From NCBI RefSeq assembly GCF_020037125.1, contig NZ_JAIQDG010000033.1:59876-123875 (forward strand): a stretch of DNA of 64,000 nucleotides, written 5' to 3'. Origin of the DNA: Myxococcus sp. RHSTA-1-4. Its GTDB lineage: Bacteria; Myxococcota; Myxococcia; Myxococcales; Myxococcaceae. Below, piece after piece: positions 8,567 through 17,731 of the stretch. The notes below the pieces were generated by a model, which worked only from the letters and a program-made list of their open reading frames with translations, did not search any database and was not told the origin of the DNA. Numbering within the stretch: position 1 is the stretch's first letter; every line of letters begins with the position of its first letter. The translations under genes and the position numbers were made by a program.

Positions 8567-10006
8567 TCAGCTCGCCACGCTGGCGCGGGCGGGGGCCTCG
8601 TTCGCTGGCGGCAGCGACACGGGCGCGGGCACCTCGCCGCCACCGCGCGCCGCGCGCCGGGCCCCCCAGAGCTGGTACGCCATGACGATACAGGCCAGCA
8701 CGGGCAGCCACATCACCCGGGCCTGGTAACGGTGGTAGACGCCCGACAGCAGCGCTGTCACCATCGCGTTGCCCAGCAGCGTCAGGGCCACCATCACCGC
8801 CAGGAGCACCGTGCGCCCGTCCAGCCGGCGCCGGTAGGCGAGCACCGCCAGCACTGGCAGCAGCACCAGCGAGAGCATGCCCAGCGTGCGGTTGAGCGGC
8901 CGATGCTGCTTGAAGAACTCCTCCAGCCGATTCATCTGCTGCAGCGAGTGCTCGAAGGCGAACACCTCCCGCGGGTACTGCTCGGGGATGATTTGAAGAA
9001 TCCGGTTCGAGCGGGAGTAGGCGCCCAGCCCATCCCCCAGGTCATAGGAGTCCAGTTGCCGCCCCACGTTGCGCACCGCCTTCTTCAGGTGCAGCCAGGG
9101 CAGGTAGCGCACGGAGTCCTTCACCATGCGCATGGACTCTTCCGACTTCGCATAGCCGCCCACCGCGTGGAAGGCGGGCGGCCCCTCGAAGAGGAAGGTG
9201 TCCGAGTGCATCCCCCGCAGCTCCTCCTGGTGGTCACACAGGACGTAGTGCTCCACGCCACAGCGCCGCGCGAGCAACTCCTGGATGATGCCCTCCTTGA
9301 TGAGCCGCGCGGTGATGAAGATGTGGCCCGCGCGGGAAAAGTAGGCCGCGCCGGTCAGCAGCTTGTACATCGTGGGCCAGAGCACCAGCACCGCCCCGAG
9401 CGCCAGCGCCGGCACGCCCAGGTGCAGAAGCCCCCGGCACCCTCGCCGCCGGAGCCCCCAGGCGATGAGCCCCACCGACACCAGCAGCCCCAGCGCGATG
9501 GCCAGGTGCGAGTTGTGCACCATCACCGACACCATGAAGATGCCCACCAGCACGGCGCGCTCGCCCTTGGCCAGGCTCGAGCCGTGGCAGGCCAGCAGGT
9601 AGAAACTGACCACGAGGTAGGAGAGGAACACGTCCGCGACCAGCTGCCCGGCGAAGCGCGACAGGCCGGTGGTCACTACCAGCACGGCCAGCACCGTCAG
9701 CCGCGAGCCGCTCCGGCCCAGGCCCATGCGCGAGAGCAGCAACAGCACCAGGAACGCGCCCATGGCGGCCTGCGCGAGAGCCGGAACCCACAGGCTTCCG
9801 AAGGGAATGAAGAGCCGCAGGAACAGGCCGTAGAAGATGGGCCGGTCATGCAGCACGACCATCTCATTCGCCGAGACCAGGTACGCGGCCGTGTCTCCGA
9901 AGATGAGCGGATACCCATTGATGTAGGGCACCACCATGCACAGCAGGGTGCCGAGCGCCAACTCCCACCACGGCAGACGCGGGTGGGACGGAACGGAAGG
10001 CGTCAT
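8567..10006 (-). CDS. polytopic membrane protein, possible GT-C-type glycosyltransferase (paralog A)
   Basis: The 479-residue protein has roughly ten membrane helices. After the first helix comes PLIFGDTAAYLVSAN, an acidic residue in the first external loop as in GT-C glycosyltransferases, then DRPIFYGLFLRLF and SRFAGQLVADVF. A soluble segment follows residue 230 (LLARRCGVEHYVLCD). It is clearly a paralog of the protein at 13113-14522. It is the last gene of the minus-strand operon and starts 12 bases after the SDR gene. The glycosyltransferase role is an inference from topology; no characterised relative is recognised. Confidence 0.75.
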   Translation of the reverse strand: MTPSVPSHPRLPWWELALGTLLCMVVPYINGYPLIFGDTAAYLVSANEMVVLHDRPIFYGLFLRLFIPFGSLWVPALAQAAMGAFLVLLLLSRMGLGRSGSRLTVLAVLVVTTGLSRFAGQLVADVFLSYLVVSFYLLACHGSSLAKGERAVLVGIFMVSVMVHNSHLAIALGLLVSVGLIAWGLRRRGCRGLLHLGVPALALGAVLVLWPTMYKLLTGAAYFSRAGHIFITARLIKEGIIQELLARRCGVEHYVLCDHQEELRGMHSDTFLFEGPPAFHAVGGYAKSEESMRMVKDSVRYLPWLHLKKAVRNVGRQLDSYDLGDGLGAYSRSNRILQIIPEQYPREVFAFEHSLQQMNRLEEFFKQHRPLNRTLGMLSLVLLPVLAVLAYRRRLDGRTVLLAVMVALTLLGNAMVTALLSGVYHRYQARVMWLPVLACIVMAYQLWGARRAARGGGEVPAPVSLPPANEAPARASVAS

Positions 10007-10018
10007 GAAGGTCTCCGC

Positions 10019-10903
10019 TCAGGGAGGAAGGTTGGCGAGGCTCTCCGCGGCGCTGCGCGCGCGCAGCCCCAGCCGGGCGAGGTCCGCTTCCGAGGGCACA
10101 TGGCGCAGCGCGCGCATGCCGAGCAGGTTCTCCGAGGACACCGGCAGCGGCAGCCGCAGCTTCTCCACCAGCCGCAGCGCCAGGAGCACCGGCCCGTAGG
10201 GCAGCGGCAGGATGAAGCGGCGGCGCCCCAGCTGCGCGGCCATGGAGAGGAAGAGCTCGCGCAGGGTGACGCCTCCGGGCTCGGCCACGGTGAGCGTGCC
10301 GGTGATGCCGCGCTCAATCGCCACCTGGATGCCGCGCACCAGGTCCTCGATGTGCACCGTCTGGATGACCTGACGGCCGCCGCCGAAGACGGGCACCACC
10401 GGCAGCTTGCGGATGGTGGAGCGCATGCGCTCGAAGAGGCCCGAGTCTCCGATGATGAGGCCGGGACGGAGCGCGAGGTCCCTCGCCGGGTCCAGCTCGC
10501 GCTCCAGCCCGTACTTGCTGCGCCCGTAATAGGACTCCGCCTCCGCGTGCGCCGAGGTGCTGGAGATGAAGATGAAACGCGGCACGCCGGCCTCGCGCGA
10601 GGCGCGCAGGAGCTGCCGCGTCCCCTCCTCGTTCACCCGCTGGGCCTCCGCCAGGTTGGTGAAGCGCGTCATGTAGGCAGCGTGGATGACGACGTCCGCC
10701 CCCTTCAGCGCCGCCGGGTCCAGCTCTCCCGGCAGCGACAGGCGGAAGCGCTCGATGCCGGGCTGCTTCCATGGATAGGCGGCGGTGTCCCGCACGAGCG
10801 CGCGCACCTGGAAGCCCTCGCGGGCGAGGTGCTCACACAGCGCGCGCCCGAGCAGTCCGTTGGCGCCGCTGACGGCGACGGTGCGTCCGGTGGATGCGGT
10901 CAT
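10019..10903 (-). CDS. NAD-dependent epimerase/dehydratase (extended SDR)
   Basis: The 294-residue enzyme has the extended-SDR NAD site (VAVSGANGLLGRALCEHLAREG), DVVIHAAYMT, and a Ser-Tyr-Lys set in FISSTSAH and YYGRSKYGLE. It probably oxidises or epimerises a sugar nucleotide or a 3-hydroxy/sterol-like substrate. Its ATG overlaps the stop of the GMC oxidoreductase gene by one base (TGATG), so the two are translationally coupled and may act on the same substrate. Confidence 0.88.
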   Translation of the reverse strand: MTASTGRTVAVSGANGLLGRALCEHLAREGFQVRALVRDTAAYPWKQPGIERFRLSLPGELDPAALKGADVVIHAAYMTRFTNLAEAQRVNEEGTRQLLRASREAGVPRFIFISSTSAHAEAESYYGRSKYGLERELDPARDLALRPGLIIGDSGLFERMRSTIRKLPVVPVFGGGRQVIQTVHIEDLVRGIQVAIERGITGTLTVAEPGGVTLRELFLSMAAQLGRRRFILPLPYGPVLLALRLVEKLRLPLPVSSENLLGMRALRHVPSEADLARLGLRARSAAESLANLPP

Positions 10904-12525
10904 CAGACGTGCCCTCCCTGGAGCCGGCGAGCGAGGCGGGTGCCCACGCGGTCGGCATTGGCCATCATGGTGAAGGTGAGCCCCTTCGAGGGCAGCTTCG
11001 GGAACACCGAGCCGTCCGCGAGGTAGACGTTGCGCGTGCCGTGCAGGCGGCAGTCCCCGTCCACCGTGAGCGGGCCGCCGCCCTCGCGCATGGGGAAGGT
11101 GCCCGCGTAGTGGATGCTGGAGCCGTGGCCGGGGCGGATGCGCTTGAGCGGCACGCAGCCCAGCCCGAGGAAGTGGCGCAGCAGCGCGCGCTCGCCGTCG
11201 GACTGCGCGCGCTCCTCCTCGGCGGCCGGCTCGTAGCGGACCTCCAGCCGGTCCGGCGCGCCGTCCGCCCCACGGTGCAGGGCCACGCTCTTGCCCGGCC
11301 CCGGGCTGTCCTCGTGGTGGATGCCGAGGATGTTCACCAGCGGCATCAGGAGCTGCATCACCTGCACGCCCTCACGCAGCGGCAGCGGCGCCTCCTTGAG
11401 GAGCTTGAACATCAGCAGCGAGCGGTACGAGTAGAGCTGCCCGTGCATCCCCACGCCGTCCTTCGGGTGGTAGACGACCTCGAGCTGGGTGAGGCTGTGG
11501 CGCCTGTCCCGCGGGGCCTTCCCGAGCATCCCCAGGTTGACCATGGGGACGTACGTGTACGGGTTGCAGACCAGCGGCACGCGCTCGCCGTAGCGCCCGA
11601 GCGAGCGCAGGACGATTCGCGCCGTGCCGAGGGTGCCCGCGGCGAGCACCAGCGCGTGCGCGTCGTGCCGCTCGTCCGCGCCGGTGTCCGCGTGGCGAGC
11701 CAGGAGGCTCACGCCGCCGCCGTCCCGCTCCGAGAAGGACAGCACGAAGCGCCGGTCGAGGTAGCGGAAGTTGGGGAAGCGCTTCAGCTCCTCCAGCGTC
11801 CACTGGGGCCGGTACACGCTGCGGTCCGTGTCCGCCCAGAACTCCATGTCGCGGTAGGCGTGGCCGTCGCGGCCCCGGTGGGGACGGCTGCACACCGCGA
11901 GCCGCGCCTTGCCCATGAAGAAGCCGGCCGCGTTGAGCTTCTCGCGCTTGCGCTGGTAGCGGGAGAGCACCGCCTCCGCGTTGCTGTCGATGTCCAGCGG
12001 CGGCTGCATCGCCTGGGAGTCACCCAGGAAGGGCAGCAGGTCGTCCCTGTCTCCGGAGACGCCCACGCGCTCGGCCACCGTGTCGTAGTGCGGCGCCAGG
12101 TCGGCGTGCGTGAAGGGCAGTCCCTCCAGCTCGTGCGCGTCGAAGGGGAAGGCCCCCGCGCCCCAGCCGGCGGCGAGCCCGCCCACCGCGAGGCTCTCCG
12201 TGGGGGTGAAGGTGTTCGAGTCCAGCGGCATCCACCGGGCCGTGTCCGCGGAGATGTGCATGCGCGGCGGGGTGAGCTGCGCGCCCACTCGAATCTTGCC
12301 GAAGGGCACGCCCTCGAACTGGTCGCCAAGGAAGTAGCGATGCTGCCGGGCATCGCCCTGGCGCACCTCGGTGAAGGGCTGGTGGGGAATCAGCGGCGCG
12401 TAGGTGCGGTCCGTGTTGCCGAAGTCCACCAGCGTCACCCGGTGGCCCGCCTCCACGAGGGGGAAGGCCGCGTTGACGCCGCTGGCGCCGGAGCCCACCA
12501 CGAGGACCTCAGCGCTCATCGCCAC
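10903..12525 (-). CDS. GMC-family FAD oxidoreductase
   Basis: The 540-residue flavoprotein opens with VLVVGSGASGVNAAFPLVEAG (FAD-binding) and ends with the GMC C-terminal region: SSIHYAGTFPM, then YLADGSVFPKLPSKGLTFTMMANA. GMC enzymes oxidise alcohol groups of sugars, choline or sterols. It sits between a small hydrophobic protein whose gene overlaps its start and an SDR whose gene overlaps its stop, an alcohol-oxidation module inside a possible glycan or lipid modification operon. Confidence 0.88.
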   Translation of the reverse strand: MAMSAEVLVVGSGASGVNAAFPLVEAGHRVTLVDFGNTDRTYAPLIPHQPFTEVRQGDARQHRYFLGDQFEGVPFGKIRVGAQLTPPRMHISADTARWMPLDSNTFTPTESLAVGGLAAGWGAGAFPFDAHELEGLPFTHADLAPHYDTVAERVGVSGDRDDLLPFLGDSQAMQPPLDIDSNAEAVLSRYQRKREKLNAAGFFMGKARLAVCSRPHRGRDGHAYRDMEFWADTDRSVYRPQWTLEELKRFPNFRYLDRRFVLSFSERDGGGVSLLARHADTGADERHDAHALVLAAGTLGTARIVLRSLGRYGERVPLVCNPYTYVPMVNLGMLGKAPRDRRHSLTQLEVVYHPKDGVGMHGQLYSYRSLLMFKLLKEAPLPLREGVQVMQLLMPLVNILGIHHEDSPGPGKSVALHRGADGAPDRLEVRYEPAAEEERAQSDGERALLRHFLGLGCVPLKRIRPGHGSSIHYAGTFPMREGGGPLTVDGDCRLHGTRNVYLADGSVFPKLPSKGLTFTMMANADRVGTRLARRLQGGHV

Positions 12526-13000
12526 CCGCCTCCACCATGCTCAGCAGGATGAGCCCCACCACCAGCTTGAAGGCCACGCTCAGGCCGAGCAGCGCTCCGC
12601 GCAGCACCAGCCGGGGCACGGACACGGCCTGGGGCAGGAAGCGCGCGGTGAAGTCCGGCGTCGCCTCCAGCACGGCCGCGCCCACCAGCAGCTTGCGGCG
12701 CAGCAGCGAGTCCGGACGGCGGAAGGCCGCCGCGGCGTCCAGCATGGGCAGCGCCCACGGACGCCGAGTCACGTAGTCGAGCAGCCGCGCGTCCGCGGCG
12801 GAGGCGGGCTCGGCGAAGAGCTTCTCATTGGCGGCGCGGTAGCGCTCCACCACTTCCGCCGGAGGCTCGGCTCCAAGCAGGTAACGCAGGAAGACGTGGG
12901 CTTCGAGAGGCGCGAACACGAGCTCCGCGAGCGCGGAGCCCCCCGGCTCCGAGGTGGAGACAGCACGGCTGGCAGGCATGACGGGGCGCACCTTTACCAT
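12509..13000 (-). CDS. uncharacterised small protein of the GMC operon
   Basis: The frame gives about 163 residues from MVKVRPVMPASR; MPASR (12979) is an alternative start. The middle is soluble and helical (FLRYLLGAEPPAEVVERYR), and the end is a hydrophobic helix (LGLSVAFKLVVGLILLSMV) that could anchor it in the membrane. The gene overlaps the GMC start by 17 bases. Small membrane-bound subunits often accompany GMC dehydrogenases, so an accessory role is plausible, but I do not recognise the family. Confidence 0.7.
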   Translation of the reverse strand: MVKVRPVMPASRAVSTSEPGGSALAELVFAPLEAHVFLRYLLGAEPPAEVVERYRAANEKLFAEPASAADARLLDYVTRRPWALPMLDAAAAFRRPDSLLRRKLLVGAAVLEATPDFTARFLPQAVSVPRLVLRGALLGLSVAFKLVVGLILLSMVEAGGDER

Positions 13001-13112
13001 GAATGTCCGGGATGCGAAGTCCAGCGGCGCGCTGACCGGACAGACGGGCTGGCGCCGGGCCGGCGTGATGCATGCCGGGCCGGGACACCCGCGCATGGAG
13101 CGGGCTCGCGCC

Positions 13113-14522
13113 TCAGGGCGTGAAACCCAGCCGAGAGGCCTGCTCGCCGCGTCCCTCGTTCCCGGTCCGCCGGTTCGCCCAGAGCCGAAGCGCCAGCGCG
13201 ACGCAGGCCAGGATCGGCAGCCACATCGCGCGGGATTGCAAGCGGGGGAAGACGCCCGACAGCAACGAGGTCAGGACCGCGTTGTAGACGAGCGTGAGCG
13301 CGACCATCACCGGCAGCACTGCCGCGCGCCACTCCCCGCCACGCCGGAGTGTGAGCCACCCCAGCACCGGCAGCAACACCAGCGAGAGCACGCACACCCA
13401 CTGGTGGAGGGGCCGGTGCCGGCCGAGCAGTGGCAGCAGCCGGTCCGTCTCCTGCATCGAGCGCTGGTAGCTCGGCGCGTCGGCGGGATACAGCTCCGCG
13501 ATGGCCCGGAAGGCGTACCGGTCCGGCCCGTACCGCTCCACCCCGTCCTCGAGGTCGAAGGAGCGGAGCTGGCTCCACACGCCGCGCACCGCCGCCTCGA
13601 AGTGCATCCCGGGCAGGTAGCGCACCGAGTCCACCAGCATCCTGCTCACCTGGCGAGAGCGCATGTTCCAGCCGCCCAGGCCGATGAAGGAAGGGCGGTC
13701 CAGGAACAGGAACTCGCCCGAGCTCATCCCCTTCAGGTCGTCCTGGTAGTCACAGAGGGCGTAGTGCTCCACGCCGCAGCGCCGGGCGAGCAGCTCCTGG
13801 ACGATGCCGTCGTTGATGAGCCGCCCGGTGAGGAAGATGTGGCCCGAGCGGGAGAAGAAGGCCCTTCCCGACAGCAGCTTGTTGACGGTGGGCCAGATGA
13901 CCAGCACCGCCACGAAGGCCAGCGCCGGCAGCCGCAGGTCGGCCACTCCCCGCGTCCCACGCCGGCGCAGCCCCCACGCGAGCAGCCCCACCGACACCAG
14001 CATCGCTCCGCAGAGGACCAGGTGCGTGTTGTGCACCAGCACGGACACCATGAGGATGGCCACCAGCAGCGCGCGCTCCACCCGGGACAAATCCTCGCGG
14101 TGACAGGCCAGCAGGTAGAACGACAGCACGAAGTAGCCGAGGAACACGTCCGGCATCAACTGCCCGGCGAAGCGCGACAGCCCCGTCACCAGGACCAGCA
14201 CGGCCAGGACCGCCAGCCGCCGCGTGGCGCGGCGGAGCCCGAAGCGAATCAGCACCAGGCTGACCAGGAACGCGCCGATGGCCGCCTGGACGAGCACCGG
14301 AGCCCACAAGGTCTTGAAGCCGTGGAACAGGCTCAGGAACAGGCTGTAGAAGATGGGCCGGTCCGGCGGGACGGCCCAGTCGAAGGAGTGGAGCAGGTAT
14401 ACGCCGGTGTCCGAGAAGACGAGCGGGAAGCCGTTGAGCCACGCGACCGCCGAGCAGAGCGCGGTGCCCAGCAGGAGCTCCCACCAGGACGGACGGGGAA
14501 ACGACGGGTCGGAGACCTTCAT
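13113..14522 (-). CDS. polytopic membrane protein, possible GT-C-type glycosyltransferase (paralog B)
   Basis: The 469-residue protein is collinear with the one at 8567-10006. Shared blocks include WWELxLGTxLC, DRPIFY, SRFAGQL, VSVGLxAWGLRRRG, GHIF and QELLARRCGVEHY. The first-loop acidic motif reads PLVFSDTGVYLL. The start overlaps the TetR stop by four bases (ATGA). The pair of paralogs at the two ends of one operon suggests two related transfer steps on one product; the enzymatic role is inferred from topology only. Confidence 0.75.
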   Translation of the reverse strand: MKVSDPSFPRPSWWELLLGTALCSAVAWLNGFPLVFSDTGVYLLHSFDWAVPPDRPIFYSLFLSLFHGFKTLWAPVLVQAAIGAFLVSLVLIRFGLRRATRRLAVLAVLVLVTGLSRFAGQLMPDVFLGYFVLSFYLLACHREDLSRVERALLVAILMVSVLVHNTHLVLCGAMLVSVGLLAWGLRRRGTRGVADLRLPALAFVAVLVIWPTVNKLLSGRAFFSRSGHIFLTGRLINDGIVQELLARRCGVEHYALCDYQDDLKGMSSGEFLFLDRPSFIGLGGWNMRSRQVSRMLVDSVRYLPGMHFEAAVRGVWSQLRSFDLEDGVERYGPDRYAFRAIAELYPADAPSYQRSMQETDRLLPLLGRHRPLHQWVCVLSLVLLPVLGWLTLRRGGEWRAAVLPVMVALTLVYNAVLTSLLSGVFPRLQSRAMWLPILACVALALRLWANRRTGNEGRGEQASRLGFTP

Positions 14523-15127
14523 CGGGTCTCCTCGCGGAAGAGCATCCGTGAGGCCTGCTTCGCCCAGGCACGCCGCGTCTCGAGCGTCCCGAAGTCGAGC
14601 AGGAGGAACTGGTCGAACAGCCGCGGCATCATCCCGAGCAGGAGCACCGAGGACCAGACCTGGGTCAACGCCAGACGGAGTTGGTACTCGGTGAGGTGCG
14701 GCGCCGCCGGGGCGAGCCTCGGCACGAGCTCGCCGAGAAAGGCATTGAGGCGCTGGATGGCCACCCCGTCATAGCGCTGCTGGACGAGCACCTCGCGGAA
14801 GTGCGCGTGCGCGATGCGCGGGTAGCGCGTGGTGTTGCCCAGGAGGTCCTCGAGGAGGACCTCGAACGCCTCGCGGATGCCGAGCCCCTCGGCGCGAAGC
14901 TTGTCGAAGTCCGTGAGCACGTGCCCGAAGGCCTGGTCCAGCGTCTGCTCGATGGCCAGGGCAATCAGCCGCTCCTTGCTCCGGAAGTAGTAGCTGATGG
15001 CCGCGCTATTCACCTGCGCCTCGCGGGCAATCTCCCGAATGCCCGTGGCGTCCACCCCGTCCCGCTCGAGGCAGACGATGGTCGCCCGGAGGATGCGCTC
15101 CCTCGCGCCCTGGTCCTCGCTCTCCAT
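14519..15127 (-). CDS. TetR/AcrR-family transcriptional regulator
   Basis: From MESEDQGARERILRA the protein is about 202 residues with a TetR DNA-binding domain (IREIAREAQVNSAAISYYFRSKERL) and a helical C-terminal ligand/dimerisation domain. A longer in-frame start at 15190 would run through the palindromic operator and is rejected. The gene is first in the minus-strand operon reaching to 8567 and faces the hydrolase gene at 15234. It probably represses both directions from the shared palindromes. Confidence 0.88.
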   Translation of the reverse strand: MESEDQGARERILRATIVCLERDGVDATGIREIAREAQVNSAAISYYFRSKERLIALAIEQTLDQAFGHVLTDFDKLRAEGLGIREAFEVLLEDLLGNTTRYPRIAHAHFREVLVQQRYDGVAIQRLNAFLGELVPRLAPAAPHLTEYQLRLALTQVWSSVLLLGMMPRLFDQFLLLDFGTLETRRAWAKQASRMLFREETR

Positions 15128-15188
15128 CCCGATAAACCCTTGAAATGACGTAAAAACCCGAGGCGCACTTGACGCCAGGGCGCGTTTC

Positions 15189-15218
15189 AATCAATTGATT
15201 CAATCAAACGATTGAATC
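15189..15218. promoter_or_regulatory. palindromic TetR-type operator
   Basis: Two overlapping palindromes lie in an AT-rich patch: AATCAATTGATT (15189-15200) and 9-bp arms GATTCAATC (15197-15205) and GATTGAATC (15210-15218) around AAAC. The patch sits between the divergent tetR and hydrolase starts, 15 bases from the latter's ATG. Repression by the adjacent TetR protein is inferred. Confidence 0.65.
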
Positions 15219-15233
15219 GGGAGATTAAATCCA

Positions 15234-16592
15234 ATGACCAACCCGGGTGACAGTAGCGCAGGAAGGGTGAGCCGGCGAAGCATGCTGGCGGGCATGGGGC
15301 TCTTCGCCGGTGGAGCGGCGGCGGCGGCAGGGGCTCGCCAGTTCCTGGTGCCGGCTCCGGTGGAGGTCCCCGGCATCAACCCCCGCGGCGACGCCTGGTA
15401 CGACCTGCGCCTCACGGGCGACGGGCTGATGGACAACCAGCTCCTGTGGTTCCTGGGCCATGCCACCCACGGGCAGAGCGACGTGGGCGAGGCGCTGGAG
15501 ACGGCGAAGCGCATCCAGGCCGGCGACGAGAAGAGCTGGTTCGACGCGTGGCTGAAGACGGCGCAGCGGGTCCACGGCATCGCCAGCACCGTCGAGGCGA
15601 AGGGGCACCGGCTGAGCGCGGGCGCGGCCTACGCGCGCGCCGCCAACTACTACCGCGCGGCGACGATGCACTACACGGACACCGCGGACCCGCGGCTGCT
15701 GGAAGTCACGCGGAACGCGGCCACCACCTTCGAGAAGTCGAACGCGCTGCTCGGGTACGCGGCGGAGCCGCTCGACATTCCGTACGAGGGCACCACGCTG
15801 CCCGCGTACTTCCTCCGCTCACCCCATGCGAAGCCAAGCGCGCCCGTCCTCCTGCTCCACCAGGGGCTGCACGCGTGGCCGGAGGAGACGAAGTGGGTCT
15901 GGGACGGCGCGTACAAGCGGGGCTACCACGTGCTCCTCCTCCACGGACCCGGACAGGGCCGCTCGCTCCGGGAGCGGGGACTGTCCTTCCGGCCGGACTG
16001 GGAGAAGGCCGTGTCTCCCGCGGTCGACGCGGTGGAGCGCATCAGCGGGGTGGACCCGAAGCGCATCCTGCTGATGGGGCTGTCCTTCGGCGGCGCGCTG
16101 GCGCCCCGGGCGGCGGCCTTCGAGCCGCGCATCTCCCTGTGCATCGCGAACCCCGGCGTCCTGAGCTGGTGGGACGCGATGACGGGGCACTTCAACCGCT
16201 GGCTCCCCGGCGTGCTGTCCCTGCTGAAGTCGCACCCGGTGCAGTTCGACCGGGCCATCCTCGAGCTCGCGGAGGGCTGGCCCACCGCGAGGTACTGGCT
16301 GCGGGACGTGTACTGGAAGCATGGCGCGAAGACGCCCTCCGAGCTGTTCCGGAAGCTGGAGGAGTTCGACAACACCTCCGTCGTGGAGCGCATCCGCTGC
16401 CCCGTCCTCATCATGGAGGGTGACGCCGAGGACGCGTCGCCGGGCCAGTCCCAGAAGCTGTACGACGCGCTCCGGGGGCCGAAGCACCTGATGCGCTTCA
16501 CCCACGAGGAGGCCGCGCCGCTCCACTGCCAGGCGGCTTCCATGGCCCTGGCCGAGCAGCGGCTGTTCGACTGGCTCGATGAGAACGTGTGA
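15234..16592 (+). CDS. Tat-exported alpha/beta hydrolase (FrsA/dienelactone hydrolase-like)
   Basis: The 452-residue protein has a twin-arginine-type leader (RVSRRSMLAGMGLF, then an Ala-rich stretch), an N-terminal helical region, and an alpha/beta hydrolase core from about residue 190 with LLLHQGL, LLLHGPGQGRS and nucleophile GLSFGG (Ser284). The late Asp (MEGDAEDASP) and a C-terminal His (APLHCQ) complete the triad. The helical cap resembles 2,6-dihydroxypseudooxynicotine hydrolase/FrsA relatives. It is divergent from tetR and followed at once by an outer-membrane protein gene, so export to the periplasm is consistent. Confidence 0.82.
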   Translation: MTNPGDSSAGRVSRRSMLAGMGLFAGGAAAAAGARQFLVPAPVEVPGINPRGDAWYDLRLTGDGLMDNQLLWFLGHATHGQSDVGEALETAKRIQAGDEKSWFDAWLKTAQRVHGIASTVEAKGHRLSAGAAYARAANYYRAATMHYTDTADPRLLEVTRNAATTFEKSNALLGYAAEPLDIPYEGTTLPAYFLRSPHAKPSAPVLLLHQGLHAWPEETKWVWDGAYKRGYHVLLLHGPGQGRSLRERGLSFRPDWEKAVSPAVDAVERISGVDPKRILLMGLSFGGALAPRAAAFEPRISLCIANPGVLSWWDAMTGHFNRWLPGVLSLLKSHPVQFDRAILELAEGWPTARYWLRDVYWKHGAKTPSELFRKLEEFDNTSVVERIRCPVLIMEGDAEDASPGQSQKLYDALRGPKHLMRFTHEEAAPLHCQAASMALAEQRLFDWLDENV

Positions 16593-16600
16593 GGCGCGCG

Positions 16601-17668
16601 ATGACCTCCGTGCGCCCCCTCGCCTTCGTCCTCTGCCTCCTCGCCCTCACGCCGGCCCGGGCCCAGGAGGAGGGACGGTTCAGCCTCGTTCCCTTCGTGC
16701 TGCCCGCGTACCAACCGGAGACGAGCTTCCTCCTCGGTGGCGCGGCCTCCCTCGTGTACCAGCCGCCAGGCGGGAGTGGCCGCCGGGACTCCCAGGTCCT
16801 GCTGGCCGCCGCCGCGAGCATCCGGGGGCAGTTCACCCTGCTGCTCCAGCCGGACGTGTACTTCCTCGATGACCGGCTCAACCTCACCGCGACGGCCAGC
16901 GCGGCGCGGTTCCCCGACGTGTTCTTCGGAACGGGCGCGTACACCCGGGCCGAGGACGAGGAGGACTACACGCCCGTCTACTTCGAGGTGGAGCTGAGCC
17001 CGAAGTGGCGGGTGGCGCCCCGGCTGTATGTCGGCCCCACCTTCCGGCACCAGCGCGCGCGCATCACGAACATGGCACCGGAGGGAGCGGTCCGCTCCGT
17101 GACGGGCTCCGCCGGAGGGACGACGCTCCAGTTCGGGCTCACCGCGCTTTATGACTCGCGGGACAACACCCTGAACCCCACGACGGGCTTCCTGGGGCGG
17201 CTGAACCTGCGCCGCGCGAGCGGGGACTGGGGCTCCGACTACACGTTCGACCTGCTGCGGCTCGATGCGCGGCGGTACGTGCCGCTTCCGTGGGGGCAGC
17301 GGCACGTGCTCGCGCTGCAAGGACTGGTGGAGCTCCGCCGGGGCGAGCCGCCGTTCTATGACACCGGCCGGCTCGGGGGCATGGAGCTGAGCCGGGGCCA
17401 CCTCGAGGGACGCTTCCGGGAGCGGCAGCACCTGGGCGCGCAGGTGGAGTACCGCGCGCCCCTCTTCTGGCGCTTCGGCGGAGTGGCCTTCGCCTCGGCC
17501 GCGACGGTGGCTCGCGGCCTGGACGACCTCGAGGCCAGGGCCATCAAGCCCGCGGGGGGCGTGGGGCTGCGCTTCGCTCCGCTCGACGACGTGCCGGTGA
17601 ACGTCCGGCTCGACGTGGCCTACGGCACGCAGATGAGCTTCTACCTCAACGTGGGCGAGGCCTTCTGA
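16601..17668 (+). CDS. outer-membrane beta-barrel protein of the BamA/TamA (D15 surface antigen) superfamily
   Basis: After a signal peptide (LAFVLCLLALTPARAQ) the 355-residue protein consists of alternating amphipathic strands. The barrel region carries TALYDSRDNTLNPTTGF, the known D15-like signature, and ends GVGLRFAPLDDVPVNVRLDVAYG. No POTRA domains are seen, so it is a short barrel rather than a full BamA. I chose ATG 16601 because GAGG sits six bases upstream; a GTG at 16589 overlapping the previous stop is possible. It forms an operon with the Tat-exported hydrolase. Confidence 0.82.
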   Translation: MTSVRPLAFVLCLLALTPARAQEEGRFSLVPFVLPAYQPETSFLLGGAASLVYQPPGGSGRRDSQVLLAAAASIRGQFTLLLQPDVYFLDDRLNLTATASAARFPDVFFGTGAYTRAEDEEDYTPVYFEVELSPKWRVAPRLYVGPTFRHQRARITNMAPEGAVRSVTGSAGGTTLQFGLTALYDSRDNTLNPTTGFLGRLNLRRASGDWGSDYTFDLLRLDARRYVPLPWGQRHVLALQGLVELRRGEPPFYDTGRLGGMELSRGHLEGRFRERQHLGAQVEYRAPLFWRFGGVAFASAATVARGLDDLEARAIKPAGGVGLRFAPLDDVPVNVRLDVAYGTQMSFYLNVGEAF

Positions 17669-17731
17669 CCCCGTCCCCAGGCGGAAAACTGGAGGTGCCG
17701 GCACAGGGCGCTACAGTCCTGTGCCGATACC

